Source of the DNA: an uncultured Lachnospiraceae bacterium
Lineage (GTDB): Bacteria; Bacillota; Clostridia; Lachnospirales; Lachnospiraceae
Length of the DNA: 64,000 nt
Direction of reading: 5' to 3'
Assembly: GCA_910579505.1 (NCBI GenBank)
Contig: CAJTTZ010000003.1
Coordinates: 62,001-126,000, forward strand
Position numbers and translations under genes: made by a program. The notes under the pieces are model-generated. The model saw only the letters and a list, made by a program, of their open reading frames with translations. It was not told the DNA's origin and did not search any database. How positions within the stretch are numbered: position 1 is the first letter of the stretch; each line of letters opens with the position of its first letter. This document shows, in pieces, positions 14,533 to 23,205 of the stretch.

Positions 14533-16155
14533 ATGATGGAGGAGACACAGGGATTGAGCGACGGGAGAGTTTATCTGACGGGCGGCGGCTGCGGTGACGC
14601 GGAACTTTTGACACTGCGTGCATTAAAGGCGCTACAGAAATGTGACACGGTGGTCTACGACAGTCTGGTGTCAGAGGAACTGCTGCAGTGGACGCGGGCG
14701 GACTGTGAAAAAATATATGTGGGGAAACGGTATGGACGCCACAGCAGGGGGCAGTTTGAAATCAATGCCCTTCTGGTGGAAAAGGCGCGGGAGGGGAAAA
14801 CGGTTGTGCGCCTAAAGGGCGGCGATCCCTATGTGTTTGGCAGGGGCGGGGAAGAATTTACCGCGCTGCGGGATGCGGGTATCTGGTGTGAGGTGATACC
14901 CGGCATTACGTCAGCCGTAGCGGTTCCTGCGGCGGCCGGGATTCCGGTGACCCACAGGGGGCTTTCCGACAGTCTGACGGTGGTGACGGGGACAGCGGCG
15001 AAAACAGGCGGCAGGGAGGAACTGCAACTGGATTTTCACGCGCTGGCACAGCTTAAAGGCACGCTTGTAATCCTGATGGGGATGCATCATCTGGCGGAGA
15101 TTGTGGCGGGACTGCTTGCGGCAGGAAAAGACCGGGATACGCCCTGCGCCATTATTATGGAAGGAACGACAAGCAGACAAAGGGATGTGAGGGCACCGCT
15201 GTTTGAGCTGCCGGACAGGGCGGCGAAGCAAAAAATTGCAGCCCCGGCGGTGATTGTGGTCGGCGCGGTGGCAGGGCTTTGTCTGACGGCGGAGGCGGCA
15301 GGACTCAGTGCACTGCCGCTTTCGGGAATTACGGTCGGCGTGACCGGGACAGCGCACTTTGCGGACAGAGCGTCCCGGCCGCTCAGGGAAAAGGGCGCGG
15401 ATATCCGGGATATGAGTTTTATGGAGATCAGGCCTGCGGCGGATTCCCTGCCGGATTTGTCAGACTTTGGCTGGCTTGTATTTACCAGCCCCAACGGGGT
15501 ACAGGTCTTTCTGGAAAGAATGCGGCGGGAGCGGCGTGACCTGAGGACGCTGTCCGGGCACAAAATCGCGGTGATTGGTCCGGGAACCGCGGAAGCGTTT
15601 GAGAAAGCCGGAATCTATGCGGACTATGTGCCGCCGGTTTATGATTCCCTGCATTTGGCAAAAGGACTGGCGCACCTTATTTCGGACAGGCAGGCGCAGG
15701 CGAACAGCATGGACGGAGAGGGAAAGGGCACAGAGGAAGGAGCAAAGGGGAGACTCTGCCCTGTGCTTCTCCTGCGGGCAAAGCAGGGAAGCGACGTGAT
15801 GCCCCGGATATTTCGCGAACGGGACATTCCTTATAAAGAGTATGCCCTCTATGAATTGGGGGTGCAGGGGGAAAAGCGGGATGCGGTGATCGCCAAGGAG
15901 CCTGATTATATTGTCTTCGGTTCCGCCATGGGCGCGAAGGCTTACTTTGAAGGATTGGAGAAGAAGGGCATCAGAAATACGAAAAGCCGCCATGTCTGCA
16001 TCGGGGAATACTGCGCAAAGGAAGTGCACAAATATGCGGCCAAACCGCCCCTGACTGCAGAGAAGGCGGATGTGGACGCCATTGCCGACTGCCTGTGCAG
16101 GTTTATAGATAACAGTAGAAAGGGAGACAAACCATGTACCGATTCAGAAGACTGA
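14533..16155 (+). CDS. cobA-hemD: Fused uroporphyrinogen-III methyltransferase / uroporphyrinogen-III synthase
   Basis: A 540-residue bifunctional protein. The first half (to about residue 245) is SUMT: the SAM-binding start VYLTGGGCGDAELLTLRA, GKRYGRHS, VVRLKGGDPYVFGRGGEE, and IPGITSAVAVPAAAGIPVTH. It converts uroporphyrinogen III to precorrin-2. The second half is HemD (ITVGVTGTAHFAD, WLVFTSPNGVQVFLERM, IAVIGPGTAEAFEKAG, IVFGSAMGAKAYFEGL), which cyclises hydroxymethylbilane. The fusion is common in clostridia. I start at the ATG at 14533. A TTG at 14554 with GGAGG 11 bases before it is an alternative, and the longer in-frame extension runs antiparallel to sense through hemC. The C-terminus overlaps hemB by 22 bases. 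Confidence 0.9.
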   Translation: MMEETQGLSDGRVYLTGGGCGDAELLTLRALKALQKCDTVVYDSLVSEELLQWTRADCEKIYVGKRYGRHSRGQFEINALLVEKAREGKTVVRLKGGDPYVFGRGGEEFTALRDAGIWCEVIPGITSAVAVPAAAGIPVTHRGLSDSLTVVTGTAAKTGGREELQLDFHALAQLKGTLVILMGMHHLAEIVAGLLAAGKDRDTPCAIIMEGTTSRQRDVRAPLFELPDRAAKQKIAAPAVIVVGAVAGLCLTAEAAGLSALPLSGITVGVTGTAHFADRASRPLREKGADIRDMSFMEIRPAADSLPDLSDFGWLVFTSPNGVQVFLERMRRERRDLRTLSGHKIAVIGPGTAEAFEKAGIYADYVPPVYDSLHLAKGLAHLISDRQAQANSMDGEGKGTEEGAKGRLCPVLLLRAKQGSDVMPRIFRERDIPYKEYALYELGVQGEKRDAVIAKEPDYIVFGSAMGAKAYFEGLEKKGIRNTKSRHVCIGEYCAKEVHKYAAKPPLTAEKADVDAIADCLCRFIDNSRKGDKPCTDSED

Positions 16156-17096
16156 GAAGGGATGAGAGAATCCGCGCTGTGATGCAGGAGACGAGACTGC
16201 ACCCGAAAGATTTTATTTACCCTATATTTGTGACAGAGGGGGAAAAGATAAAGAATCCGGTGGATTCCATGCCGGGTGTTTTCCAATATTCCGTTGACTG
16301 TCTGGACGAAATCTTGGACCGGGTGAAAGAGGCGCGCATCGGGGGCGTCATGCTTTTTGGCATTCCGGCCTGCAAGGACCCGCAGGGGAGTCAGGCGTAT
16401 GCGCGGGACGGCGTCACCCAGAGGGCGGTCCGGCATATCAGAAAGAAGTACCCGGAAATTTACGTCGTGGTGGATGTGTGTCTGTGTGAATACACTTCCC
16501 ACGGGCACTGCGGGATGGTGCGCGGGGAGGAGATTCTCAATGACGAGACGCTGCCGTATCTGGTGAAGATGGCGGTGAGCCTGGCGGAGGCGGGAGCGGA
16601 TATGGTGGCGCCCTCGGATATGATGGACGGCCGGGTGGCGGCGATACGGGAAGGACTTGACCATGCCGGGTTTACCCAGACGCCGATTATGGCATACAGC
16701 GCAAAGTTTGCCTCCGCCTACTACGGACCTTTCCGGGACGCGGCGCAGTCGGCGCCGGGATTCGGCGACCGCAAAAGCTACCAGATGGACTTTGCCAACG
16801 GGCAGGAGGCGCTGCGGGAGATCCGTGCGGACATAGAGGAGGGGGCGGACATTGTGATGGTCAAACCGGCCCTTGCCTATCTGGACGTCTTAAAGGAGGC
16901 GGCGCTTACGTTCAATATGCCCCTTGCGGTGTACAATGTGAGCGGGGAGTACGCCATGGTGAAGGCGGCTGCACAGAGAGGGTGGATTGACGAGAGAAGG
17001 ATTGTGCGGGAGAATCTCACGGCGATGAAGCGTGCGGGCGCGAGGATCATCATTACCTATCATGCCCTGGAGGCGGTAGAATGGGGGATAGTATGA
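16134..17096 (+). CDS. hemB: Delta-aminolevulinic acid dehydratase (porphobilinogen synthase)
   Basis: A 320-residue enzyme joining two 5-aminolevulinates to porphobilinogen. The start YRFRRLRRDERIRAVMQET is typical. The metal region is DVCLCEYTSHGHCGM with the cysteines of a zinc-type active site, DMMDGRV follows, and the two Schiff-base lysines lie in MAYSAKFASAYYGPFRDA and VMVKPALAYLDV. Length is normal. It overlaps the preceding cobA-hemD gene by 22 bases and the next gene at ATGA, so the three are translationally coupled. Confidence 0.95.
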   Translation: MYRFRRLRRDERIRAVMQETRLHPKDFIYPIFVTEGEKIKNPVDSMPGVFQYSVDCLDEILDRVKEARIGGVMLFGIPACKDPQGSQAYARDGVTQRAVRHIRKKYPEIYVVVDVCLCEYTSHGHCGMVRGEEILNDETLPYLVKMAVSLAEAGADMVAPSDMMDGRVAAIREGLDHAGFTQTPIMAYSAKFASAYYGPFRDAAQSAPGFGDRKSYQMDFANGQEALREIRADIEEGADIVMVKPALAYLDVLKEAALTFNMPLAVYNVSGEYAMVKAAAQRGWIDERRIVRENLTAMKRAGARIIITYHALEAVEWGIV

Positions 17097-18361
17097 ACAG
17101 CAGATCAGAACAGCTTTATGAAAAGGCGCAGCATCTGATCCCGGGCGGGGTCAACTCCCCGGTGCGGGCTTTCGGCGCGGTGGGCGGACATCCTTTCTTT
17201 GTGGAGAGGGCGCAGGGGCCGTGGCTTTTTGATGTGGACGGCAATCGGTATCTGGATTATGTCTGTTCATGGGGACCCGGTATTCTGGGACATGCACATC
17301 CGCAAGTGGCAGCGGCGGTGCAGAAAGCCAGCGCTGGGGGGCTTACCTTCGGCGCGCCGACGGCCGGGGAGGTGGAGCTGGCGGAGCGGATAAACGCCTG
17401 CGTGCCCGATGTAGAGATGGTGCGCCTGGTCAGTTCCGGCACGGAGGCTGTGATGAGCGCCGTGCGCGTGGCGAGAGGCTATACGGGGCGGGAGAAGATC
17501 ATCAAGTTTGCCGGAAACTACCACGGCCATTCAGACGGTCTGCTGGTGAAGGCCGGCTCTGGGCTTATGACTCAGTCCGTGCCTGACAGCGCGGGTGTGC
17601 CGGAGGGATATGCGGCGTGTACTCTGACGGCAGTCTATAATGACGAGGAATCCGTGCGCGCGCTGATGGAGGAAAACCACGGTCAGGTGGCCGCGGTCGT
17701 GGTGGAGCCGGTGGCTGCCAATATGGGCGTGGTGCCGCCGAAAAAAGGGTTTCTGGAATTTTTGCGCCGCATGACAAAGGAGCGGGGTGCGCTTCTGATT
17801 TTTGACGAGGTGATCACGGGGTTCAGGCTGGGACTTGGCGGTGCGTCCGGGTACACGGGCGTTCACGCCGATCTCTACACGTTCGGAAAGATTGTGGGCG
17901 GCGGGATGCCTCTGGCGGCTTACGGCGGCGGAAGGGACATCATGTCCTGTGTTGCCCCGCTCGGCGCGGTATATCAGGCGGGTACGCTGTCGGGAAATCC
18001 CGTGGCGGTGGCGGCGGGCACTGCCACACTGAAAATTCTGATGGACGATCCGGGAATTTATGAGCGGATTGACAGGCGGGCGCAGACGCTGGAGGAGGCT
18101 TACAGAAGCGCAGGGCTTACGGTGAACCGGGCGGGTTCGCTCTTGTCGGCGTTTTTTGTCCCCGGCGGCAAGGTGGAAAACTACGAGGATGCCTGCCGGT
18201 GTGACCGGGAGGCGTTTGCGGCTTATTTTAACTGGATGCTGGCGAGGGGGATTTATGTGGCGCCGTCCCCGTTTGAAGCGATGTTCGTCTCGGATGCCCA
18301 CTCTGACGAACTGATCGGGGAGACTTGTGAGGCAGTGGCATCGTACTTTCACGGAATATAG
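17093..18361 (+). CDS. hemL: Glutamate-1-semialdehyde 2,1-aminomutase
   Basis: A 422-residue class-III PLP aminotransferase that moves the amino group of glutamate-1-semialdehyde to give 5-aminolevulinate. Motifs are LIPGGVNSPVRAF at the start, SSGTEAVMSAVRVARG, NYHGHSDGLLVKAGSG, and LIFDEVITGFRLGLGG with the PLP Asp. The PLP lysine is in TFGKIVGGGMPLAAYGG. The ATG at 17093 overlaps the hemB stop as ATGA and has GGGGG upstream, which I prefer to the ATG 12 bases earlier. This completes the set for uroporphyrinogen III within one operon. Confidence 0.95.
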   Translation: MNSRSEQLYEKAQHLIPGGVNSPVRAFGAVGGHPFFVERAQGPWLFDVDGNRYLDYVCSWGPGILGHAHPQVAAAVQKASAGGLTFGAPTAGEVELAERINACVPDVEMVRLVSSGTEAVMSAVRVARGYTGREKIIKFAGNYHGHSDGLLVKAGSGLMTQSVPDSAGVPEGYAACTLTAVYNDEESVRALMEENHGQVAAVVVEPVAANMGVVPPKKGFLEFLRRMTKERGALLIFDEVITGFRLGLGGASGYTGVHADLYTFGKIVGGGMPLAAYGGGRDIMSCVAPLGAVYQAGTLSGNPVAVAAGTATLKILMDDPGIYERIDRRAQTLEEAYRSAGLTVNRAGSLLSAFFVPGGKVENYEDACRCDREAFAAYFNWMLARGIYVAPSPFEAMFVSDAHSDELIGETCEAVASYFHGI

Positions 18362-18435
18362 AGTGCTGCCTGCGGATAACGATGTGTTTCGGACGGCATA
18401 CGCCGCATATCATATTTTGAAAAGGAGGAAAAACG

Positions 18436-18630
18436 ATGAGTGAAATCGACGATGTAATCAATATGTTAGACAACCTGACGAAGGACGGCGTCAGCCGGAT
18501 TAAGGTGGAAACTTCGGAAGAACTTCACGGTGGAGAGCAGAAAAAGGCGTACCATCACGGGCGGTGTGACGTGGGGAGCCCTTTTGCCACGGGAAAACTG
18601 TTCGACGCGGAGGAGCCGGACTGCGGCTGA
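18436..18630 (+). CDS. Small conserved-looking protein ending the tetrapyrrole operon
   Basis: A 64-residue hydrophilic protein with an excellent AAAGGAGGAAA ribosome site. The first 26 residues look like a helix followed by a strand (MSEIDDVINMLDNLTKDGVS, then RIKVE). A distinctive HHGRCDVGSPFATGK segment with two His and a Cys near the end could bind metal or a cofactor. It is separated from hemL by 74 bases and lies before a promoter of the next unit. I do not recognise a named family. The position suggests a role with the reductase or tetrapyrrole pathway, but this is inference. Confidence 0.6.
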   Translation: MSEIDDVINMLDNLTKDGVSRIKVETSEELHGGEQKKAYHHGRCDVGSPFATGKLFDAEEPDCG

Positions 18631-18665
18631 ACACAGAATTTGGCATATGGATTTTCTTTAAGTGA

Positions 18666-18694
18666 TTGAAATAAAAGAACGGTTATGCTACAAT
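18666..18694 (+). promoter_or_regulatory. Promoter of the chemoreceptor gene
   Basis: TTGAAA (18666-18671), a 17-base spacer and TACAAT (18689-18694) form a good sigma-A promoter about 145 bases before the receptor start. The rest of the leader (18700-18825) shows no strong structure. Confidence 0.6.
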
Positions 18695-18839
18695 TTATTC
18701 GTATGATTCCGGCTTTGTTTTATGGAAGGATAACCTCAATACGGCTATGTTACCATAAGAGAGAGCTGTTTTTCTCTGCAAGGACTGCAGATTATTATCC
18801 TACATAAACCAATTAAGAAAGATCAAAGGAGAAACGAGG

Positions 18840-20489
18840 ATGCGGAAAAGTATCAAGATCATGGCAGGAACCAGGGTTGCGGCTGCTTTGCTGGCAGTGA
18901 TAATCTTCAGCATACTGACAACCCAAAATATCTATAAAATGGAGGAGTCCTCAGAAGCCAATATGGCTGTGAACGCCCTTTTACAGAGGGCGCAGAAGGC
19001 GGAGGCGGCGCATTACAAATGGTCCTCCAACTTGAGCAACGCGCTCTACAGCGGCTCGGAATTTACGGGAAGCACAGACCCGACGGGCTGCGTGCTGGGG
19101 CAGTGGCTCTACGGGGAGGCGGGAACGGATGACAAGACGATTCTTGACCTTAGGAACCAGCTTGAGCCCCTGCACAAGCAGCTGCATGAGTCGGCTATCT
19201 ACGTGCTGGATCTGTATGCGGCTGATCCGGCGCAGGCGCAGGCGTACTATCAGGAAACCATTATGAGCAACCTTGGCGTTCTGGTGGGGCTTCTGGAACA
19301 GGTTGTGGAGCGCGGCACGGAGCTTAACGAGATCAGCGAGGCGAACATGGAGAAGACGGTGTCTACCATGCACGTTGTCACGGGCATCGGGCTTTTGCTG
19401 ACGCTGTTCTTCCTCATGAGTCTGGTGCTTTATATCATCAAGCGCGTGGTGAAGCCGATTCTGCTTATCACAGAAAAAACCAGTCCCCTGCAGGAAGGCT
19501 GTATGAAGGTGGAACTGAATTACAATGCCAATGACGAGATCGGTGATCTTTCCAGAACGCTGAAACAATCCATTGACCGAATTAACCAATATATAGAAGA
19601 CATCAACCGCATTATGAGCCAGCTTTCAAGCGGCAATTTTGACGTGGGCGCGTCTGTTCCGTTTATCGGCGATTTCCGTTCCATTTCGGATTCGATAGAC
19701 AGCTTTACGAGATCCCTCTCGTCGGCCATGTCCAATATCAACAATGTGGAATATAAGGTGTTTGGGCACGCCCAGAGTCTTTCCGGCAGTTCCCAGATGC
19801 TTGCGCAGGGCGCGACCGACCAGGCGGCGGCTGTGGAGGAGCTTACAGCCACGACGGAAGATCTGGCGAGAAGCGCGGAGAAGAATATGCAGATGGCGTC
19901 CGAGATGCGGGATAACGCGCGCATGACCGGCGATCAGGTGAACCTGAGCAGCCAGCAGATGGAGCAGCTTGTCAGCGCGATGTCGGATATCAGCAATACA
20001 TCGCAGGAGATTGAGAACATCATTTCCACGATTGAGAATATCGCCTTCCAGACAAATATTCTGGCGTTGAACGCGGCGGTTGAGGCAAGCCGTGCCGGAG
20101 AGGCGGGCAAAGGCTTCGCGGTTGTGGCGAAGGAAGTGCGCGACCTGGCGGCGAAGTCCGATCAGGCAGCCAAGGCTACGAAGGACCTGATTGAAAATTC
20201 CGTACAGGCAGCGGGACGGGGCAGCCGGATCGTGGATGAGGTATCTGAGTCCTTAAAGAGGACGCTTACGCTTGTCACGGAGTCAAACAGCGCCGTGGAA
20301 GAGTTTGCCGATGCGGTGCAGATAGAGGCTACCGCTATTTCACAGGTATCCGAAGCGCTTGGACAGATATCTAATGTGGTGCAGACCAACACCGCCAACA
20401 GCGAGGAGTCCGCGGCGGTCAGCGCGGAGCTGTATGAGCAGGTGAACAGGCTCAAGACGCAGACGAGCAGATTCAAACTGAAAAATTAA
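18840..20489 (+). CDS. Methyl-accepting chemotaxis protein with extracellular CZB-like domain
   Basis: A 549-residue chemoreceptor. TM1 is at about residues 8-27 and TM2 at about 178-200. A HAMP region follows, then the long coiled signalling domain with the hairpin tip region FQTNILALNAAVEASRAGE, then GKGFAVVAKEVRDLA. The sensor part between the membrane segments carries HYKWSSNL, then CVLGQWLYG, then PLHKQLHES. This is the His-W, Cys-x-LGxW and His-x3-His order of chemoreceptor zinc-binding (CZB) domains. CZB domains are mostly cytoplasmic and bind zinc through a Cys tuned to oxidants, so an outside placement is notable. A good AAAGGAG site precedes the ATG. No che genes are nearby. Confidence 0.85.
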   Translation: MRKSIKIMAGTRVAAALLAVIIFSILTTQNIYKMEESSEANMAVNALLQRAQKAEAAHYKWSSNLSNALYSGSEFTGSTDPTGCVLGQWLYGEAGTDDKTILDLRNQLEPLHKQLHESAIYVLDLYAADPAQAQAYYQETIMSNLGVLVGLLEQVVERGTELNEISEANMEKTVSTMHVVTGIGLLLTLFFLMSLVLYIIKRVVKPILLITEKTSPLQEGCMKVELNYNANDEIGDLSRTLKQSIDRINQYIEDINRIMSQLSSGNFDVGASVPFIGDFRSISDSIDSFTRSLSSAMSNINNVEYKVFGHAQSLSGSSQMLAQGATDQAAAVEELTATTEDLARSAEKNMQMASEMRDNARMTGDQVNLSSQQMEQLVSAMSDISNTSQEIENIISTIENIAFQTNILALNAAVEASRAGEAGKGFAVVAKEVRDLAAKSDQAAKATKDLIENSVQAAGRGSRIVDEVSESLKRTLTLVTESNSAVEEFADAVQIEATAISQVSEALGQISNVVQTNTANSEESAAVSAELYEQVNRLKTQTSRFKLKN

Positions 20490-20508
20490 GAAAAGCAGGG
20501 GAAGAGAG

Positions 20509-21879
20509 ATGTCCGAAAAAACGATACCGTATAAGATTTATCTGGAAGAGGAGGAGATGCCGAAACAGTGGTACAATGTCCGGGCCGATATGAAAAATAA
20601 GCCCGCGCCGCTGTTAAATCCCGGCACCCTGCAGCCGATCACCTTCGAGGAGCTGCGGGAAGTGTTCTGTGACGAGCTGGCGAAACAGGAGTTAAACGAC
20701 ACAGACGCCTATATCGACATTCCCCGGGAGATTCTGGATTTCTATAAGATGTACCGCCCGTCGCCGCTTGTGCGGGCGTACTGTCTGGAAAAGAAGCTGG
20801 ATACGCCGGCTAAGATTTATTATAAGTTTGAGGGAAACAACACGAGCGGCAGCCACAAGCTCAACTCTGCCATTGCGCAGGCATATTACGCTAAGCAGCA
20901 GGGGCTTAAAGGGGTGACTACGGAGACGGGAGCCGGGCAGTGGGGGACGGCGCTTTCCATGGCGTGTTCCTATTTTGGCTTAGACTGCCACGTCTATATG
21001 GTGAAGGTTTCCTACGAACAGAAGCCTTTCCGCCGTGAGGTGATGCGCACCTATGGCGCGCAGGTGACACCGTCGCCCTCCGACACGACGAAAGTGGGGC
21101 GTAAAATCCTGGAACAGTTCCCGGGAACGGGAGGGAGTCTCGGCTGCGCCATCTCTGAGGCGGTGGAAGCGGCAGGAGAGAGGGAAGGTTACCGCTACGT
21201 GCTGGGAAGTGTCCTTTCACAGGTGCTTTTACATCAGTCCATCATCGGCGAGGAGACGAAGGCGGCGCTTCGGAAATATGATATCAAGCCGGATATGATT
21301 ATCGGCTGTGCGGGCGGCGGCTCCAATCTGGGAGGTTTGATTTCTCCCTTTGTGGGCGAGAAAATCAGAGGGGAAGCGGACTATCGTATCATAGCGGTGG
21401 AGCCCGCATCCTGTCCGAGCCTGACCAGGGGGAAATTTGCGTATGATTTCTGCGATACCGGGAAGGTCTGCCCCCTTGCGAAGATGTACACGCTGGGAAG
21501 CGGTTTTATGCCGGCTCCGAACCATGCGGGCGGACTGCGCTATCACGGCATGAGCTCCGTCGTGTCACAGCTGTATGACGACGGGCTGATCGAGGCGGTC
21601 AGCGTGGAGCAGACGGCTGTATTTAAGGCGGCCGAGGAGTTTGCGAGAGTGGAGGGCATCCTGCCCGCGCCGGAGAGCGCCCACGCGATCAAGGCGGCGG
21701 TAGACGAGGCGATGAGGTGCAAGGAGACAGGCGAGGAGAAGACGATTGTCTTCGGGCTGACCGGCACGGGATATTTCGATATGGTAGCTTACGGGAAATT
21801 CCACGACGGGCAGATGACGGATTATATTCCGACGGAGGAGGATCTGGAGAAAGGTTTCGCCGGACTTCCGACAGTTTAA
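20509..21879 (+). CDS. trpB: TrpB2-type tryptophan synthase beta chain
   Basis: A 456-residue PLP enzyme of the TrpB2 group, recognisable by its N-terminal extension (MSEKTIPYKIYLEEEEMPKQ, then WYN) and overall length, about 50 more than TrpB1. The PLP lysine is in GSHKLNSAIAQAYYAK; ETGAGQWGTALSMA and the phosphate-binding glycines in CAGGGSNLGG follow. TrpB2 condenses indole and serine and usually works without a TrpA partner. None is present here, so indole salvage is a reasonable role. It starts 19 bases after the chemoreceptor stop, so the two probably share a transcript. Confidence 0.9.
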   Translation: MSEKTIPYKIYLEEEEMPKQWYNVRADMKNKPAPLLNPGTLQPITFEELREVFCDELAKQELNDTDAYIDIPREILDFYKMYRPSPLVRAYCLEKKLDTPAKIYYKFEGNNTSGSHKLNSAIAQAYYAKQQGLKGVTTETGAGQWGTALSMACSYFGLDCHVYMVKVSYEQKPFRREVMRTYGAQVTPSPSDTTKVGRKILEQFPGTGGSLGCAISEAVEAAGEREGYRYVLGSVLSQVLLHQSIIGEETKAALRKYDIKPDMIIGCAGGGSNLGGLISPFVGEKIRGEADYRIIAVEPASCPSLTRGKFAYDFCDTGKVCPLAKMYTLGSGFMPAPNHAGGLRYHGMSSVVSQLYDDGLIEAVSVEQTAVFKAAEEFARVEGILPAPESAHAIKAAVDEAMRCKETGEEKTIVFGLTGTGYFDMVAYGKFHDGQMTDYIPTEEDLEKGFAGLPTV

Positions 21880-21914
21880 AACCAGAAATACGGACAAGGA
21901 TATACAAAATTTAC

Positions 21915-21944
21915 GAAAGAGAAGATCGAGGGGTCTTCTCTTTC
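21915..21944 (+). terminator. Hairpin after trpB
   Basis: GAAAGAGAAGA (21915-21925) and TCTTCTCTTTC (21934-21944) form a perfect 11-bp stem with an 8-base loop. Only a weak T stretch follows. It probably ends the chemoreceptor-trpB transcript. Confidence 0.6.
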
Positions 21945-21953
21945 TTGCGTGAA

Positions 21954-21987
21954 TAAGCCTTACGGCGAGCATCTCGAGTCTGCTTAC
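21954..21987. repeat. Short multi-stem intergenic element (member F)
   Basis: TAAGC (21954-21958) and GCTTA (21982-21986) flank a CGAG-cat-CTCG hairpin (21966-21976). The 12-mer GAGTCTGCTTAC (21976-21987) recurs exactly at 60755-60766 in a larger element of the same style. Confidence 0.45.
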
Positions 21988-21994
21988 CGCACTT

Positions 21995-22080
21995 TGACAA
22001 TGTCATATGAAAATGTGACAGATGTCATAACAGATTCATTACAAAGGACAGGTGTCAGCAGGAAAGAAAACATTTATACT
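21995..22080 (+). promoter_or_regulatory. Repeated TGACA-n-TGTCA dyads and -10 before the sugar transporter
   Basis: TGACA-A-TGTCA (21995-22005) and TGACA-GA-TGTCA (22016-22027) have centres about 21.5 bases apart, two helical turns. A weaker GACA-GG-TGTC lies at 22047-22056. A TATACT -10 follows at 22075-22080 with a poor -35 (GTGTCA). Upstream dyads plus a weak -35 suit an activator, plausibly the NarL-type regulator at 28098. Confidence 0.5.
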
Positions 22081-22115
22081 CGACTTATCAAAAAAAATAA
22101 GGGAGGAAATAGTAA

Positions 22116-23174
22116 ATGAAGAAAAAAATTGTAAGTGCAGTTTTATGTACCGCAATGCTGACAACGATCCTTGCAGGCTGTGGCGGCGGCGAGGCAGCTC
22201 CTGCGGCGACTGAGCCTGCGGCGGAGGCTCCTGCGGCAGAGGAAGCGCCCGCAGCGGAGGAAGCGCCGGCGGCGGAAGAGGCGCCCGCGGCAGAGGCGGA
22301 GGCGCCCGCGGCATCCGAGGGCGGCAGAGTGATCGGTTACACCTGTATGGACGGCACCAATCCCTTCTTCGTAGCTTTGGAGGGCGCGATCAGGGAGGTT
22401 GTTGAGGCTCACGGCGACACACTGGTTTCCATGGACCCTGCCAACGATTCCAACACGCAGATTGACCAGATTGAGGATATGATTTCCAGAGGCGTTGACC
22501 TGATGTTTGTCAATCCGGTGGATGCGGACGGTATCATCCCCGCGCTTGACATGCTGAAAGATGCGGATATCCCGATGTTCGGCTTCGATACACAGGTGGG
22601 CGATATGAGTTATCTGATTTCCTACGCAGGTTCCGACAACTACAATGCGGGTTATGTGTGCGGTAAGGATCTGGCTGAGAAATGCCCGGAGGGCGGTGAT
22701 ATCCTGGTTCTGGATTCCCCTACCATGCAGTCTGTGACAGACAGGACAGACGGCTTCCTGGCGGCTCTGGAAGAGTCCGGCGTGACTTTCAACATTGCAG
22801 GTCAGCAGGATGCGCAGGGTAACCAGCAGTTAGGTAACGAGAAGGCGACTGACCTTTTGACGGCGAGCCCGGATGTAGTGGCGATCTTTGGCGGAAACGA
22901 CCCCACGGCTCTCGGCGCATATGCGGCAGCGGACGCAGCGGGCGTTACCCCTATGATCTACGGTGTGGACGGTTCTCCCGACGTAAAGGCACTGTTAAAG
23001 GATACGATTATGGAAGGCACGGGCGCACAGTCCCCGATCTCCATCGGCAAGACCATCGCTGAGACTGCTTACCAGTGGCTGGACGGCGAAACGGTAGAGG
23101 AGTTCATCCCGATTGAGACATTCCTGATCACAGCGGACAATGTTGACGAGTTTGGGACGGACGGCTGGCAGTAA
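22116..23174 (+). CDS. Ribose-type sugar-binding lipoprotein
   Basis: A 352-residue substrate-binding protein of the RbsB/periplasmic-binding-4 type for an ABC importer. The signal peptide ends in the lipobox LAGC with Cys22 for lipid attachment. A flexible linker of repeated EEAPAA units (about residues 26-68) lifts the domain from the membrane. The binding domain begins RVIGYTCMDGTNPFFVALEG and has FVNPVDADGIIPAL, VLDSPTMQSVTDRTDGF, FGGNDPTALGA and YGVDGSPDVKALL. The specific sugar cannot be named. It is followed by its ATPase and permease. Confidence 0.88.
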   Translation: MKKKIVSAVLCTAMLTTILAGCGGGEAAPAATEPAAEAPAAEEAPAAEEAPAAEEAPAAEAEAPAASEGGRVIGYTCMDGTNPFFVALEGAIREVVEAHGDTLVSMDPANDSNTQIDQIEDMISRGVDLMFVNPVDADGIIPALDMLKDADIPMFGFDTQVGDMSYLISYAGSDNYNAGYVCGKDLAEKCPEGGDILVLDSPTMQSVTDRTDGFLAALEESGVTFNIAGQQDAQGNQQLGNEKATDLLTASPDVVAIFGGNDPTALGAYAAADAAGVTPMIYGVDGSPDVKALLKDTIMEGTGAQSPISIGKTIAETAYQWLDGETVEEFIPIETFLITADNVDEFGTDGWQ

Positions 23175-23205
23175 GCAGACGATTTGTTGAACGGATAAGA
23201 AACCG

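Noticed and set aside
18666..18839. Riboswitch in the chemoreceptor leader
   Set aside because: The leader is long enough, but I could not find a stable multi-stem fold or a known aptamer motif.
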